A stretch of 64,000 bases of DNA, taken from the NCBI GenBank assembly GCA_949987565.1, contig OX465114.1, positions 9,492,564 through 9,556,563 on the forward strand, given 5' to 3'. Positions 1 through 11,300 of this stretch are shown here, one piece after another. Under the pieces are notes generated by a model. That model was not told the origin of the DNA and searched no databases. It saw only the letters and a program-made list of their open reading frames with translations. The position numbers and the translations under genes are program-made. Positions within the stretch are counted from its first letter, which is position 1, and every line of letters starts with the position of its first letter. Source of the DNA: Luidia sarsii (lineage: Eukaryota > Echinodermata > Asteroidea > Paxillosida > Luidiidae).

Positions 1-1040
1 GCCCCTCGGAGAGACGCCGGAGCTGCGTTCTCGAAGCTCCCGTGGGGATGAAACCCCCCAAACAAAAAATTACCGCGGACACGGCGACTTTCTGATTGTC
101 GAGACGTGGTCGAGAGTCGCAAAGCCAGACCCGAAGGCGAGACTTTTGACGACGAGAACTAAACAAAAAAGGTGGATCCTTCACGCCCCTCTCCCCCTCC
201 GTCACAATCATAAAACAAGATTAGAAAAGACGACAGAAACAAACAAGAAAAAAGAAAAGACGACCTAGTTTAAAGCCTGAATCTAGGCCGTGGATAAGAA
301 TGCATTCATTGTGATCATTGTGAGCGCGAAAGAATAAAAAGCTTGTAATAAATTGACAGCGGTGGGCAAATTTTCTTTGAAAGACGAAGACTCCGCGGAT
401 TTTTTTTTTTTTTTGTCGCGGGCACCGTGTCTCTGAACTGCGGCGGTGAGACGAGGCAAAGTTCGGCGCTTTGTCGTGAACGTGACATGGGCTCACATTC
501 CGCCGTGCGGCTGGCTCGGGGTTGTCGGGGGTCGTGTGTGTATGGGGTGGGGACAAAAGTGCTTGTGAAGCTGTTTAATTACTCCCAATTATACTGGCCC
601 GTTTTCTGTGCCGAGTTGGGCAGCGCCCACGTATACAAGGAAACAAAATATTGTCACCCCTGTGGGTCAACACTCTTCCAGATATTGTTCCTTTCATGCG
701 GTCTGCAGCACCGTGGTCCTCACAGAAGTCTTCAAAGTCGCCCAGAAGTCCAAAAGTCCAAAAGTTCCCTTTAAGCTTCGGATGGACTAGGGATTTCAAG
801 ACCGGATCGGTATGCCATCGGTGCTCGATTCCATACAATAAAAAGCCGAGACGGTTCTCGATATGTCCGTCAGTCTTCAAGTGACGATACAAAGAAGGCA
901 TATTATGCATCACGACGTATGACACTGAACCACCGTGGCTAAGCTATAAGTGCGCATATGCAAAGCCAGGTTTTGGTGAGGCCTCCCCCTATTCATTCAT
1001 TCATTCATTCATTTCTCAGGTAGTTACAGGCACGAGCACG
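1..1040. other. No gene seen
   Basis: Mixed-composition DNA. Open frames here are short, overlapping and resemble no family I know. A short (ATTC)n tract lies near 990-1012. I see no exon, RNA gene or complete mobile element. Confidence 0.6.
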
Positions 1041-1194
1041 AAACAACCCTAACCCTAATCGTAATGTTAATCCTATCCCTAACAACCCTAATCCTAAACC
1101 TAACCCTAATCCTAATCCTAACTCTATTACTAACGCTAACCCAACCCGAACTCTAACTCTACCCCTAACCCTAACCCTAACCTAATCCTAACCT
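1041..1194. repeat. Degenerate interstitial telomere-like (CCCTAA) repeats
   Basis: About 150 bp made mostly of CCCTAA and near variants (CCTAAT, CTCTAA, CCTAAC), the C-strand of the metazoan telomere repeat TTAGGG. The units are degenerate and flanked by ordinary sequence, so this is an old interstitial array rather than a telomere. Confidence 0.75.
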
Positions 1195-1983
1195 ACGCTG
1201 GTTTACAAAACACGTCCTTGTATAGCCCCACACATTTTACGGGGTACCAGCATAGCTCAACGACGGTGGTTGAGCGTCATATATGTCGGTCCTGTTATAT
1301 ATCTCATACAAAGTTCTAATGGCGACACGTCTTAGCCTTGCAACTCCCCCCCCCAAAAAAAAGCCCGGCTCAGTTTTCGGCTCCAACTTCGACGCTGTTA
1401 CCCCAAAGCTGCAGACACAAATTGGGCGGTTCTTTGTTGAAGTTGAACCTTGTGGGTCCTTGTTTAATATCTTCTCCAAAACCAGAGCCAAAATACTCCC
1501 CCGTTTTCGTGACTTGTAACTTTTAAAATGCATGGAGGGAAGAAGCGGAGACAAAAACAAAAAAGCTTTCGAAAAGCTCCTCAGTTTTCGTCGTAGGCTT
1601 TTTCTGACCAATTGTAAAATAGTCATACTTATACGGAATGAAATCATATGATGTGTAACTGATTCAACACCAAACTATCACACTAAACATTACCCATTGA
1701 AAACGTTGTTAATTTCCCCACACAATCATTAATGAATTGTGACCAGCCTTTTCAAGAACGAATGCCTTTTGCAACGGTGCGGTCGTTCATGTCGTTGGCG
1801 TTTTTACAAACCTTGAAAATCATCTAAACCAAGTCAAACAAACAAAGGAACAAATTTTAATTTGTTTCATTTTTTTCAATATGTCTGAACCGGTGAAGCC
1901 ATCCATGCAGCAGAAAACACAGCTTAGAGCTATTTTTATCGAAACGTTTTTTTCCCGCCTGTTTTTAAGGGGAAGTGTGAAAG

Positions 1984-2168
1984 AGTTCTTGAGGCACGGA
2001 GATCGACAATGTGTTAACAACACTAAGCGGGAGTCGGGGGTTCGAATTCCCCACGAGCTGCCGGATTTTTTTTCATCAGGCATCGGGCAAAGCACTGAGC
2101 ACTCGGTGCTTATCACGTCAAGCAATTCCATTTCCCTCGACGCCAAACATCATGTTATATCTATGATG
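1984..2168 (+). mobile_element. tRNA-like SINE fragment followed by a hairpin-type tail
   Basis: A tRNA-like B box (GGGTTCGAATTCCCC) at about 2038-2053 is followed by a segment with a small stem (GCACTGAGCAC...GTGC), TTATCACGTC and ACATCATGTTATATC. The same tail blocks recur at 9620-9700, 38025-38145, 45320-45424 and 60075-60120, so this is a dispersed family. It is not an intact tRNA gene. Confidence 0.5.
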
Positions 2169-2264
2169 TGGTGATACCAAATTTCATCTTTGGGTGTGGT
2201 TTTATATGCAGCCGTTACATTCGAAAATGATTCGCCAGTTTGTGAAAGTACAGACAACGTCAAA

Positions 2265-2364
2265 GGCATATCACTCTGGCCGGAAGGTCGAGTTATCACT
2301 CAGGTTCTCTTCAGAACCATACCTCTTCCTAAAGAGAACCTTATACACGGTGTCACCGCAAACC
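2265..2364. repeat. Foldback family B, right arm
   Basis: This segment runs from a GTCGAGTTATCACTCAGGTT block to GGTGTCACCGCAAACC. The same arm sequence occurs at 36990-37080 next to its inverted partner, so this is a half copy of that palindromic family. Confidence 0.55.
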
Positions 2365-2565
2365 TTTTGCAAAGCCAAGTTTTATTCATATTCCGTTTCA
2401 TTGTTTCGATCACAACGTGGCCATTCTCGAAGACAGAATGCCGTCAGGTCCTCAAATATTGGATACATTATAATATGCATTCGGGGTCATTTATCAGTAA
2501 GCAGTTTGCAATAATTTTCTGTTACTTTCCTTGATCACATTTTCAATTTTGTCCAACTATGTAAA

Positions 2566-2673
2566 GGGTTTGCGGTGACACCAAGCTATCGAAAGAGCCG
2601 ATAACTCCCGGCTCTTTTGGGAACCACTCACTCCTTCCAAAAGAGATGCGTTACACGCTGTAACCGCAAACAT
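2566..2673. repeat. Foldback family B, compact copy with terminal inverted repeats
   Basis: It begins GGTTTGCGGTGACACC and ends with the inverted version GTAACCGCAAAC, with a central AAAGAGCC...GGCTCTTT palindrome. This is a short complete copy of the same family seen at 36881-37080 and 58822-59121. Confidence 0.6.
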
Positions 2674-2771
2674 TCCGCTTGGTACTTCCAAGGTAAAAAA
2701 AATAAAAATTAAATCTTTCTCCAACTATATGTCGGTAGATTCTGCCACTTCGTTAACTTGTTTGATTTTAT

Positions 2772-2931
2772 CTTAAAATTTAGTGGGCCTGACGTTTCGA
2801 TCCTACCAGGACCTTTCTCTGCTTTTGAGAAAGGTCCTGCTAGGACCAAAACGTCAGGCCCACTACATTTTAAGATTTGCATTTTGGTAATTTTAGTCAG
2901 TAAGCAGTTTGCAACATTTTTGTATATCACT
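2772..2931 (+). mobile_element. Family A hairpin-headed element
   Basis: Head: AAAATTTAGTGGGCCTGACG followed by TTTCGATCC, an apex with TTTCTCT...GAGAAAGG, then the inverted arm CGTCAGGCCCACTA. The one-sided tail is GATTTGCATTTTGGTAATTT ... GTTTGCAACATTTTTGTATATCACT. Head and tail match the copy at 41015-41183, which has clean target-site duplications. No exact duplication is seen here. Confidence 0.7.
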
Positions 2932-4389
2932 TCGTGTTTTATTTTGTGTGTTTTTTTCGCTTGAAATTTTAGGGGTTTGAGTTTTAGTCTTGTGAATAAT
3001 TGACGAATGTGAAAGGAAATTGTTCACCGTCTATGTGAGATATTTGGTCGTCAAAGTCTCCAGTCCGCTTTTGGCCGTGGACCAGAGCAAGTACGGTATA
3101 AAATCACAAAGTGTCCGTCAAGGCGTCCACGCCCCGGCATGAATTCGGTCGGCACTCCGCGGTCCCAAGGAGCCGGGACTCCCGTCTCTCCTTGGGACCG
3201 GGACACGGTGGTCCCATCCACGGCCGGCCACCTGCCCCCCAACCTCCCCCACCGCCGCGGCCGGGCCGTAGAGCGGCCCGCTACTAAAAAACAAGATTCC
3301 CCGGGTCAAATCAAGACTAGATCGCATTATCATCGTCAACTCCTCAAGATTCTGGAGGGCCTGTAATAGAAACCCCGTGAGCAAGTCCCGGGTCGCTATA
3401 CGCACCCGGAGGCATTGTCCTTGCGGAGTGCGGTGGCGAAGTGCCCCGCTTTCTCTTCCACCACTTCAGACACTATTCAGACCCCAAGCCACAGAAGAAG
3501 AAGGAGAAGGAGAAGAAAAAATCGTCAGCAAAAGGGCCAGAAACGGAGGAGAAACCAAATCGCGTCAAAGCAATCATAAAATATTGACTTGCCCCGCCCA
3601 GGCATCAGAAAAAAAACACGACTGTTTAACTTGTGATTTCCTCCCATCCAGCCAACCAACCAACTCACCTCCCTCTCTCTCTCTCTCATCTCTATTCTGA
3701 TTCGGACGGCCGGTCGTCCAAGTGTGTTGACAACAAGGTTTAAAAAAAAGGGAGAGATGATTGTACAACGGCAACTGCGGGAGTGAGGAGGAGGATGGGG
3801 GAAGGGGGGGTCGGAGTAGGGGGGACTTTTCAATAGGGGGGGCTTGTCTATTGAGGCAAAGAGACCACGGGGTTCGCCTGCTACGTGCCGTGTGAAAGGA
3901 ATACCCTTCGGCCAGCATCAACCGGTGTCTTGGGGATTGGTGGGTTGGTAGGGAGGACGGGAGGGAGTGGGGTCGCGGTGGTTGAACAACGCGTGGTCGA
4001 GTGGGCGAGGCTTCTACACCACCCCCACCTCCCCATCCCCTTCCCCTTTGCATGCGCGGTGAGAGAGCATCCCATCGTGTGTGGAGGATGCACGCAGCGA
4101 ATCGTATTGGGTGTGTGTGTGTACTGATAGGCGGGGGGTGGGTGTAACTCGGCAGCGACCGACCGACCGACCGACCGACCGACCGACCGACCGAAACGGC
4201 TTGTTTGCCCAGCACGAGTCGCGGCAGCGCCCGCTGAGTGGCGGCCCCCCGCCGTCAGAGTGCATCCGACCCTGTGCGTGGGGCGCGGAGGAGCGGGAGG
4301 TCCCACGGCAGTGACTGCGGGGAGTTGGGGAGTATACAGGGGAGGGAGGCACTCCGGGCTGACTTTCTGCGGGGAGCTGCATCCTCCAC
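2932..4389. other. GC-rich non-coding stretch with (GACC)n
   Basis: GC-rich, CpG-containing DNA with a perfect GACC tetranucleotide array at 4156-4194. The longer reading frames are low-complexity and overlap on both strands. No homology to a known protein is evident. It could be distal upstream regulatory DNA of NR2E1, but nothing in the sequence shows that. Confidence 0.45.
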
Positions 4390-4617
4390 TCTCAAACCTC
4401 CTCTCTCTCTCTCTCTCTCTTTCTCTCTGTCACTCTGTCTCTATCTGCCTCTCTTACTGTGTCTCTCTGCCTCTCTCTCTGTCTCTCTCTATGTCTCTCT
4501 CTCTGCCTCTCTCTGTGTCTCTCTCTGCCTCTCTCTGTCTCTATTTGCCTCTCTCTGTCTCTCTCTCCATCTCTCTGCTTCTCTTCTCTCTTCTCTCTCT
4601 TCTCTCTCTTCTCTCTC

Positions 4618-4660
<43 letters not shown>

Positions 4661-5062
4661 ACTTCTCTCTGTCTCTCTCTCCCTCCCTCTCTATCCCTTT
4701 CTCTCTCCAGTCTCTCTATCCAGTCTCTCTCTCCAGTCTCTCTCTCCAGTCTCTCTCTCCAGTCTTTCTCCAGTCTCTCTCTCCAGTCTCTCTCTCCACT
4801 CTCTCTCTCAAGTCTCTCTCATCCTCTCCCTCCCTCTGCCTCTCTCTCTCTCTGCTTCTTTCTGGCTTCCTCTCTCTCTGCCTCTCTCTCATTCTCTCCC
4901 CCTCTCTCTCTCTGCCTCTCTCTGCCTCTCTCTGTCTCTCTCTCTGCCTCTCTCTGCCTCTCTCTCTCTCTCTCTATTCCTCTCCACCACCCCCCCTCTC
5001 TCTCTCTCTCGCTCGCTCTCTCTCTCTCTTTCCCTCCCCTCTCTCTCCCCTCTCGCTGTCTC
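4390..5062. repeat. Long pyrimidine (CT)n tract
   Basis: About 670 bp almost purely C and T on the plus strand, dominated by TCTCTC with sub-blocks of CTCCAGT, TCTGCC and TTCTCTC. Long Ser/Leu reading frames across it are composition artefacts. Mirror-symmetric polypurine-polypyrimidine DNA of this length can form triplex structures. Confidence 0.9.
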
Positions 5063-5299
5063 TGGACTCGAGTGGTGGAGGTGTAAGGCAAATAGACCAA
5101 GCGTGGTGTTAACCGGCCCCCCTGCTGATCTGGGGGTGAACGGCGGAGGAGGGCGTGTCAGCTACGAACTTAAATCGGTCAGGGGGTGAGGGAGGGGGTG
5201 TCGTGTACTTATACAGGCCATATATGACAGGCAGAGGGGCAAATGGCGACCACACCCTGTCCCCTATCTCCCACACTGTAAAAGCAACAACAAAAACAC

Positions 5300-5440
5300 C
5301 AGTTGGTCAATATATAGTGCTGGTCAAAACACTTGGTGGGGTTTCTTTCTTAATTTTGAACCCCGGACTTGAACCCCGAGACCTCTGGAGTACAAGCGCT
5401 CTTGCTATCTGAGCTATCCACCCCTTGGATGGTGGTCTTC
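5300..5440 (-). mobile_element. tRNA-derived SINE, family S, minus copy
   Basis: Read on the minus strand it gives AGCTCAGATAGCAAGAGC (A-box region) and GGGGTTCAAGTCCGGGG (B box), then a tail. The same tRNA-like core and flanks recur at least ten times in this window. Mismatches in the cloverleaf argue against a working tRNA gene. Confidence 0.6.
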
Positions 5441-5689
5441 GCGAATAGATAACTTAAGGCCGGGGGTTTTGTATAATGTTTAAGTCTATTATTTCAAATG
5501 GAATGGAAGGGGGAAAAGTAGGGTAAACCCTGCCTAACCTTTACTTAATTGTTAAAATATCAACATAATGAGTCCAAGTTGGGTTCGGACTTTTATCCAG
5601 TGTTATGCAAGTTGTTCTAAATACTGGTACGGTGGGATGTCTCTCTGATGTCTAACTAAAAGGCCCGTTAGTTATCGACAAATAGGAGA

Positions 5690-5762
5690 GGCTTAATTCA
5701 GGTGGTAGAGCGCTGGCGCGTTAAACCGGTGGCCCGAGTTCGAATCCCTGCCCGTTTTTTCT
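5690..5762 (+). mobile_element. tRNA-like SINE fragment
   Basis: The sequence contains CAGGTGGTAGAGCGCTGG (A box) and CGAGTTCGAATCCCTG (B box), ending in a T-rich run. Only the tRNA-like part is clear, so this is a fragment or a diverged tRNA pseudogene. Confidence 0.5.
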
Positions 5763-5814
5763 TCTTTTTCTTTTGCTTTTTTTTCATAAAAAAGCCTCAA
5801 GGTTACAGACGCAC

Positions 5815-6885
5815 GTTGCAAACTCAAACTCAAAGGCAGGAAAGCCTTTAGCTAAGGTCCTGCTAAGGTCCTGCTTCCTCAAAGGCAGGAAAGCCTTTGA
5901 CTAAGGTCCTGCTAAGGTCCTGCTTTCTCAAAGGCAGGAAAGCCTTTGACTAAGGTCCTGCTAAAGCCTCCTGCTTTCTCAAAGGCAGGAAAGCCTTTGA
6001 CTAAGGTCCTGCTAAGTATCTACTTTCTCAAAGGCAGGAAAGCCTTTGACTAAGGTCTGCTAAGGTCTCCTGCTTTCTCAAAGGCAGGAAAGCCTTTGAC
6101 TAAGGTCCTGCTAAGGCCTCCTGCTTTCTCAAAGGCAGGAAAGCCTTTGACTAAGGTCCTGCTAAGGCCTCCTGCTTTCTCAAAGGCAGGAAAGCCTTTG
6201 ACTAAGGTCCTGCTAAGGTCCTGCCTCCTCAAAGGCAGGAAAGCCTTTGACTAAGGTCCTGCTAAGGTCATGCTTTCTCAAAGGCAGGAAAGCCTTTGAC
6301 TAAGGTCCTGCTAAGGCCTCCTGCTTTCTCAAAGGCAGGAAAGCCTTTGACTAAGGTCCTGCTAAGTATCTGCTTCCTCAAGGACAGGAAAACCTTTGAC
6401 TAAGGTCCTGCTAAGGTCGTAGGGTACTTTCTCAAAGGCAGGAAAGCCTTTGACTAAGGTCCTGCTAAGGTCCTGCTTTCTCAAAGGCAGGAAAGCCTTT
6501 GACTAAGGTCCTGCTAAGGTCGTACTTTCTCAAAGGCAGGAAAACCTTTGACTAAGGTCCTGCTAAGGTCCTACTTTCTCAAAGGCAGGAAAGCCTTTGA
6601 CTAAGGTCCTGCTAAGGCCTCCTGCTTCCTCAAAGGCAGGAAAGCCTTTGACTAAGGTCCTGCTAAGGTCCTGCTTCCTCAAAGGCAGGAAAGCCTTTGA
6701 CTAAGGTCCTACTATCCTGCTTTCTCAGAGGCAGGAAAGCCTTTGACTAAGGTCCTGCTAAGGTCCTGCTTTCTCAAAGGCAGGAAAGTCTTTGACTAAG
6801 GTCCTGCTAAGGTCCTGCTTTCTCAAAGGCAAGAAAGCTCTTGACTAAGGTCCTGCTAAGATCGAAACGTCAGACCCTCTAAATA
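5815..6885 (-). repeat. Hairpin-unit minisatellite nested in a family A element
   Basis: About twenty units of roughly 48 bp. Each carries the palindrome TCAAAGGC-AGGAAA-GCCTTTGA followed by CTAAGGTCCTGCTAAGGTCC and TGCTTTC. The left flank is GTTGCAAACT (5815-5824), the tail sequence of family A. The right flank is GATCGAAACGTCAGACCCTC, the outer head arm of family A. The array therefore appears to be an expansion of the hairpin apex inside one family A copy. Confidence 0.85.
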
Positions 6886-7092
6886 AATGGTTGAGACTCA
6901 TAAAAAAAATCCCATTAATAATTTTGGATTATTATTTCCAAGGAGATGAGGAGCACTTCGAACCATATGAGCCCAATCTCCTGATGGCCAAGTCCGATCC
7001 CCGCGTTAAGATATAGGAGGCGCCGATTGCGGGTCGGTCGGTTAATTAATATCTGCCCCATTGTATCGGCACGGAGAGAGGGAGACGGATTG

Positions 7093-7100
7093 TATATAAG
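7093..7100 (+). promoter_or_regulatory. Possible TATA box upstream of NR2E1
   Basis: TATATAAG on the coding strand, about 1.26 kb before the predicted start codon, followed by a CpG-rich stretch that could hold a long 5' UTR. This rests on the motif only. No transcription start can be read from sequence. Confidence 0.2.
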
Positions 7101-8358
7101 GCAGCCACCCCCCCCCCCCTCCCCCGTCCACGGAGACGTCGGTGCACAATGGAACGGGTAAATGACAATACGGGTGTCGGTGTTAAAAGCTGGCCACATT
7201 AACTGACCCACGAAACGAGCCAAGCGTTTGCAGCGATATTAAAAAGAAATCAAATTCCACTTAACGACTCTGTGTTGTTTTTTGGTCCTTTCCTTTCTTT
7301 CTTTCCCGTTTTTGTGTGTTGTGGTCAATACCATATTTCGTTCATTCGTATACTGTCCTGCCCTATCCCTCCCACTATATACCTTCCAGCCGCAGCGTAG
7401 AGACCAGAGGATGTCCGACCAATCAGCGCGCGCGAACGGACAGCCAACCGAAGCTATCGTCTGCTCAGCCCCAACTCTCTCGCTCTCTTAGCGCGGTATA
7501 CAGGTTCGGTGGAGTTTGAGCTACCAAAGAAAAGAAAAAAAGTGGGAGGAGTGTGGTGTTGGCGGTGGTAGTGGTAGTGGTGGTGGTGGTGGTGGTGGTG
7601 GTGGTGTCGGTGTTGGCGGTGGTTGTGGGGGAGTATTGTCATCGCACCCCGGGGCGCTGTGTACATTCTACCACGCACCAGGGGCGAACTCCGCACGCCT
7701 GACGCATCCACACCCGCACGGTAAACGACTGTCCCGGTTTGGTGTCCGCCGGTGAGGGGGGAGAAGGTGGCCTTACCTCCCATCTGCCCTCGGGGCAAGA
7801 CCGCTCGACAAGCCGGTCCGGGAACCGAGACCCCAGCCCGGCAGCCAAGGCGCTCATCATCAATGGGGGACTGAGAGAACACTTCGCATGCATACAGGGG
7901 GGACTCGAGACTTAACTGCACAGAGCAGGCCCGAGAGAGCGAGCGGGACGTTTTGGAATCCGATCTACCAGGACGCCAGCGGGGATATTGCCGTAGCTAG
8001 CGGGCTCGCTTCGCCCCGTCCTCCCCCATCCCAGCAGCCGCCACGCCGCGGGGTATCACTCACACTCTCTCTCTCTCTCTCCCCCCCCCCATCACACTCC
8101 CCGCCGAACGCAGACGTCCACCGCGTTCCGCTACAAGCCCTACCGTGCCTCCCGGCCAGGATTACGGCTCCCCCACCCCCTTCCACCCTCCCTCCCTCGG
8201 TGCTGGATCCTACCCCCACGTTTCATGGGCCATTGTTAGGAGAGGTTGGGCTCTCTCCCCCTGATTTGTCTTCCCTTTTTTTTCATTCAATATTTTTTTT
8301 TATGAAAGTCAACCAAAATTAGGCCTCCGGCAGACCAACAGTGAACTCCCCTAACAAA
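7101..8358 (+). promoter_or_regulatory. CpG-rich region upstream of NR2E1
   Basis: CpG and GC content rise between about 7380 and 8250, just before the first NR2E1 coding segment. It holds a (GGT)n tract at 7561-7625 and a (CT)n tract near 8070. Developmental regulators often have CpG-rich promoters, so I infer promoter and 5' UTR here. No other gene is seen. Confidence 0.4.
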
Positions 8359-8386
8359 ATGAGCAGCAAGATTGCTTCAACGTCAA
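8359..8386 (+). CDS. NR2E1: NR2E1 exon 1 (coding part)
   Basis: It encodes MSSKIASTS plus the first base of a Ser codon, then the perfect donor GTAAGT. Joined to exon 2 it gives ...[16 protein letters not shown], matching the TLX N-terminus ([20 protein letters not shown] in vertebrates). The intron position also matches. Confidence 0.85.
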
Positions 8387-11300
8387 GTAAGTTAACAAGC
8401 CTAATCCGACATTATTGAACGATATTATAACGGTATCGCTTACACTAAACTAACCACGCTGGCATTGGCCTCGCCTGCAGGCCCTCGGGCTCGTATAGGC
8501 GACTGGGAAGTCAATGCATGTTCGGAAGATTCTTGTATTTAATCTGATTTAGTCTGTATTTCACGACACTGCAAAGAATATGCGCAGGTCTGTCAATTGG
8601 TACGGTAGATTACTTACATTGAAGTACCGTAACGTTCAAAATAACTTGGAGTAATGTTCACAAATGTTGCAAATACTAATTACTGACTAAATTTACCAAA
8701 ATGCAAATCTCACAATTTAGTGGGCTTAACGTTTCGATCCTAGCGGGACCTTTCTGAACCATAACGTTAAAAATGGTTAGCTTTAGAGTTTCAATACAAA
8801 TGGGGATTTCTGTGTTCTTAAAATTGTATACATTCGTATTCATATCACGACACTGGATATATCCAAGTGCAATTATTATCAATGTCGAGTCTACCAGTTG
8901 GTATATGGTATTTAACTCTCATTTGAGACAAATGTCAAAAATGTTGCAAGCCGCTTTCTAACTAGAACAACCAGCAATGTGTCAAGCTTTAAAAGTTAGA
9001 AGCTTCGCTCCTTCTGGAGAAACTTTCTGTAAATCTTTGACAGCTTGCTTCCTCGTGTGCTGGCCATATTGTGTGAAGACAATCATGCACGGGAAAATCA
9101 CACGATTGCTTGTGTGTGGGATGTAACATCTTGACTAATATAAAGAACTATAGGAAATGGAGACCCATAGATTTGATGTGTTTTCTCCATAGCTATATAG
9201 CCTATGACTTATGGTCAACGGTTTGATACGTATGACCAATAGACAAATAGCCATTTATAGCCAAAAAACATTTCACGGATAATGAAGCTACAGCCTAGAG
9301 TGAAAACCGAAATCTTCAGTTTAGGAAAATGGTTTAGTCTCTTCACAACCATTTTAAAATAAAGTTTTCATTGAACAGAAAACTTGATGAGGGTTGCCCC
9401 ACACGACGTATAGTCTTTGCACCGTATGGCTCGGTGCTTTGCCTGAATGACTGGTTCATTTGCATATGTAGGCGACATTCATTTGCCAAGGTGTAATTCA
9501 TTGAAAGTTTGCCCTTCCCGACGTGTATAGTTAGCACAGCATGTATATATAGGGTCAATGCCTTGTCCCATTGTCTGCGTGGGAAAAAACAGGAGTCGCG
9601 GGTGCGAATCCCACCCGAGATGCTTGTGCGTTTGATATACAGGCTCTTGTCAGGTAAAGCACTGAACACACAGCGCTAACTGTACGTCAGGTATATAGGG
9701 CAAACCCTCATGGTCCTTCTTTTACAGTTCTAATTTTTTTTTTAAGGTGCAAACTGCTCACTGACTAAAATGACATGCAATTCATACATCTCAAATGTTA
9801 AAGGGCCTGACGTTTCGATCCTATATAGGAGGACCTTTCTCAAAGGCAAAGTTCTCATTAAAGTGAATTTTCCGAATGGCAAAGCGTCCTTACAGCAGTT
9901 TCAGAATTGCAGAAGTTATGCGGGAAAACAGAGTCCTTTTTTTCTTTTCTCTCCGGTAAACGATTTGGGCTGTGTCTAAATATATATCAGCGCATTCTTC
10001 CAAAGTGTCTTTCTGGCTTTCTTTCTTTCGTTTTACAAAAGACCAGACGAGTCTGGCGGTCAGGGACTGTGAAAAAGAAGACCCTCGCCTCCCATCAACT
10101 CGCCCGTAAGAGCGATCAATGATCAGGGTCGAACATCCCCCCTCTCCCTTCTCTCCCCCTACTTGTGGCTATAGACAGACAATTAGCTCCTCCCGCGGTA
10201 TCATGACGGGCCGATTGCTAGTAGGTTTGGGCGGCCGCTAAGCTTGTTAAAGGGATCAATCTGTCTGCAAGGAATCCAGGGGGGACTTGGCTGCCAATTC
10301 TCACCCCACCCCCCCCCCTCTCAAATGAAAAAGAGAAGAAAATATACTGTCAGAACGGTATACCGTTATATCGAATCAATCCAAATTACCACACTCACTT
10401 AATTGAAGAGACGGCTTTTTCTTCCACTTGTTTCTCCAAATGGAAAAGAATGATTACTTTTATAAGTAATAGGCAAAACAATGCCACAAACAGCCTAATG
10501 ACTAGAATGACCACTGTAAATAACCTTTCAAAAATGACGTTTCCGATCCTAGCAGGACCTTTCTCAAAGGCCTTTGTGAAAGGTCCTGTCGGATTGCTAG
10601 GATCGAAACGTCAGGCCCTCCTAATTTCGATAATTTTATGTAATTTTTAAAAAAAAATTAGAGGGCGTTGACTTTTCGATCCTGGCAGAATCTCTCTTTC
10701 CATCTTTGGGAAATGGAAGGGAAACGTCGGCCCCTCTAAAATCTTGAGATATGAAACTTGGGTCAGTAAGCGGTTTGCACCCTTTTCATTACTTTTATGT
10801 ATATACTTAAAAGAGATTGACTTTTCTATCGTAGCATGAATCGTCCTCAAAGATCGACCCCGGCTGCGTGGAGATTTCCTGAAAGTTTCCTCCTATATAG
10901 GATCGAAACGTCGAGTCTGCTAACGTTACTATTTTATGCATTTTCCCAGGTTTTTCTATACAGAAAATACAATTTGCATCAGCTTAATTTTCTATACGAA
11001 GAAAGCAGGAATCCTTCTCTAAACAATAGAAAATTGATTCACCTGCATGTTGGGAGCTAAATGGGGTTTGTAGTAGGCCTACATTGTTTTTAGCTATACC
11101 TGTGCTTTCGAGGGAGTCGCTGGCTAATTGTTTCTGCCTTCGAGAAAGGTCCTGCTATAGGCCTAAAGGATCGAAACGTCAAACCCTCCCGATTTTTGAT
11201 AAGTTTAATTGTTGAAGCGATACGCAAAAATGTTGCAAACTGCTTACTGACTAAAATTACCAAAATGCAAATCTCAAAATTTAGTGGGCCTGACGTTTCG

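Noticed and set aside
3574..4382. Overlapping long frames on both strands
   Set aside because: They come from GACC and other GC-rich low-complexity DNA. There is no family resemblance and no supporting splice or start context.
4238..5189. Long Ser/Leu-rich reading frames of up to 309 codons
   Set aside because: They are translations of a (CT)n tract, open in several frames at once, with no domain or splice signal.
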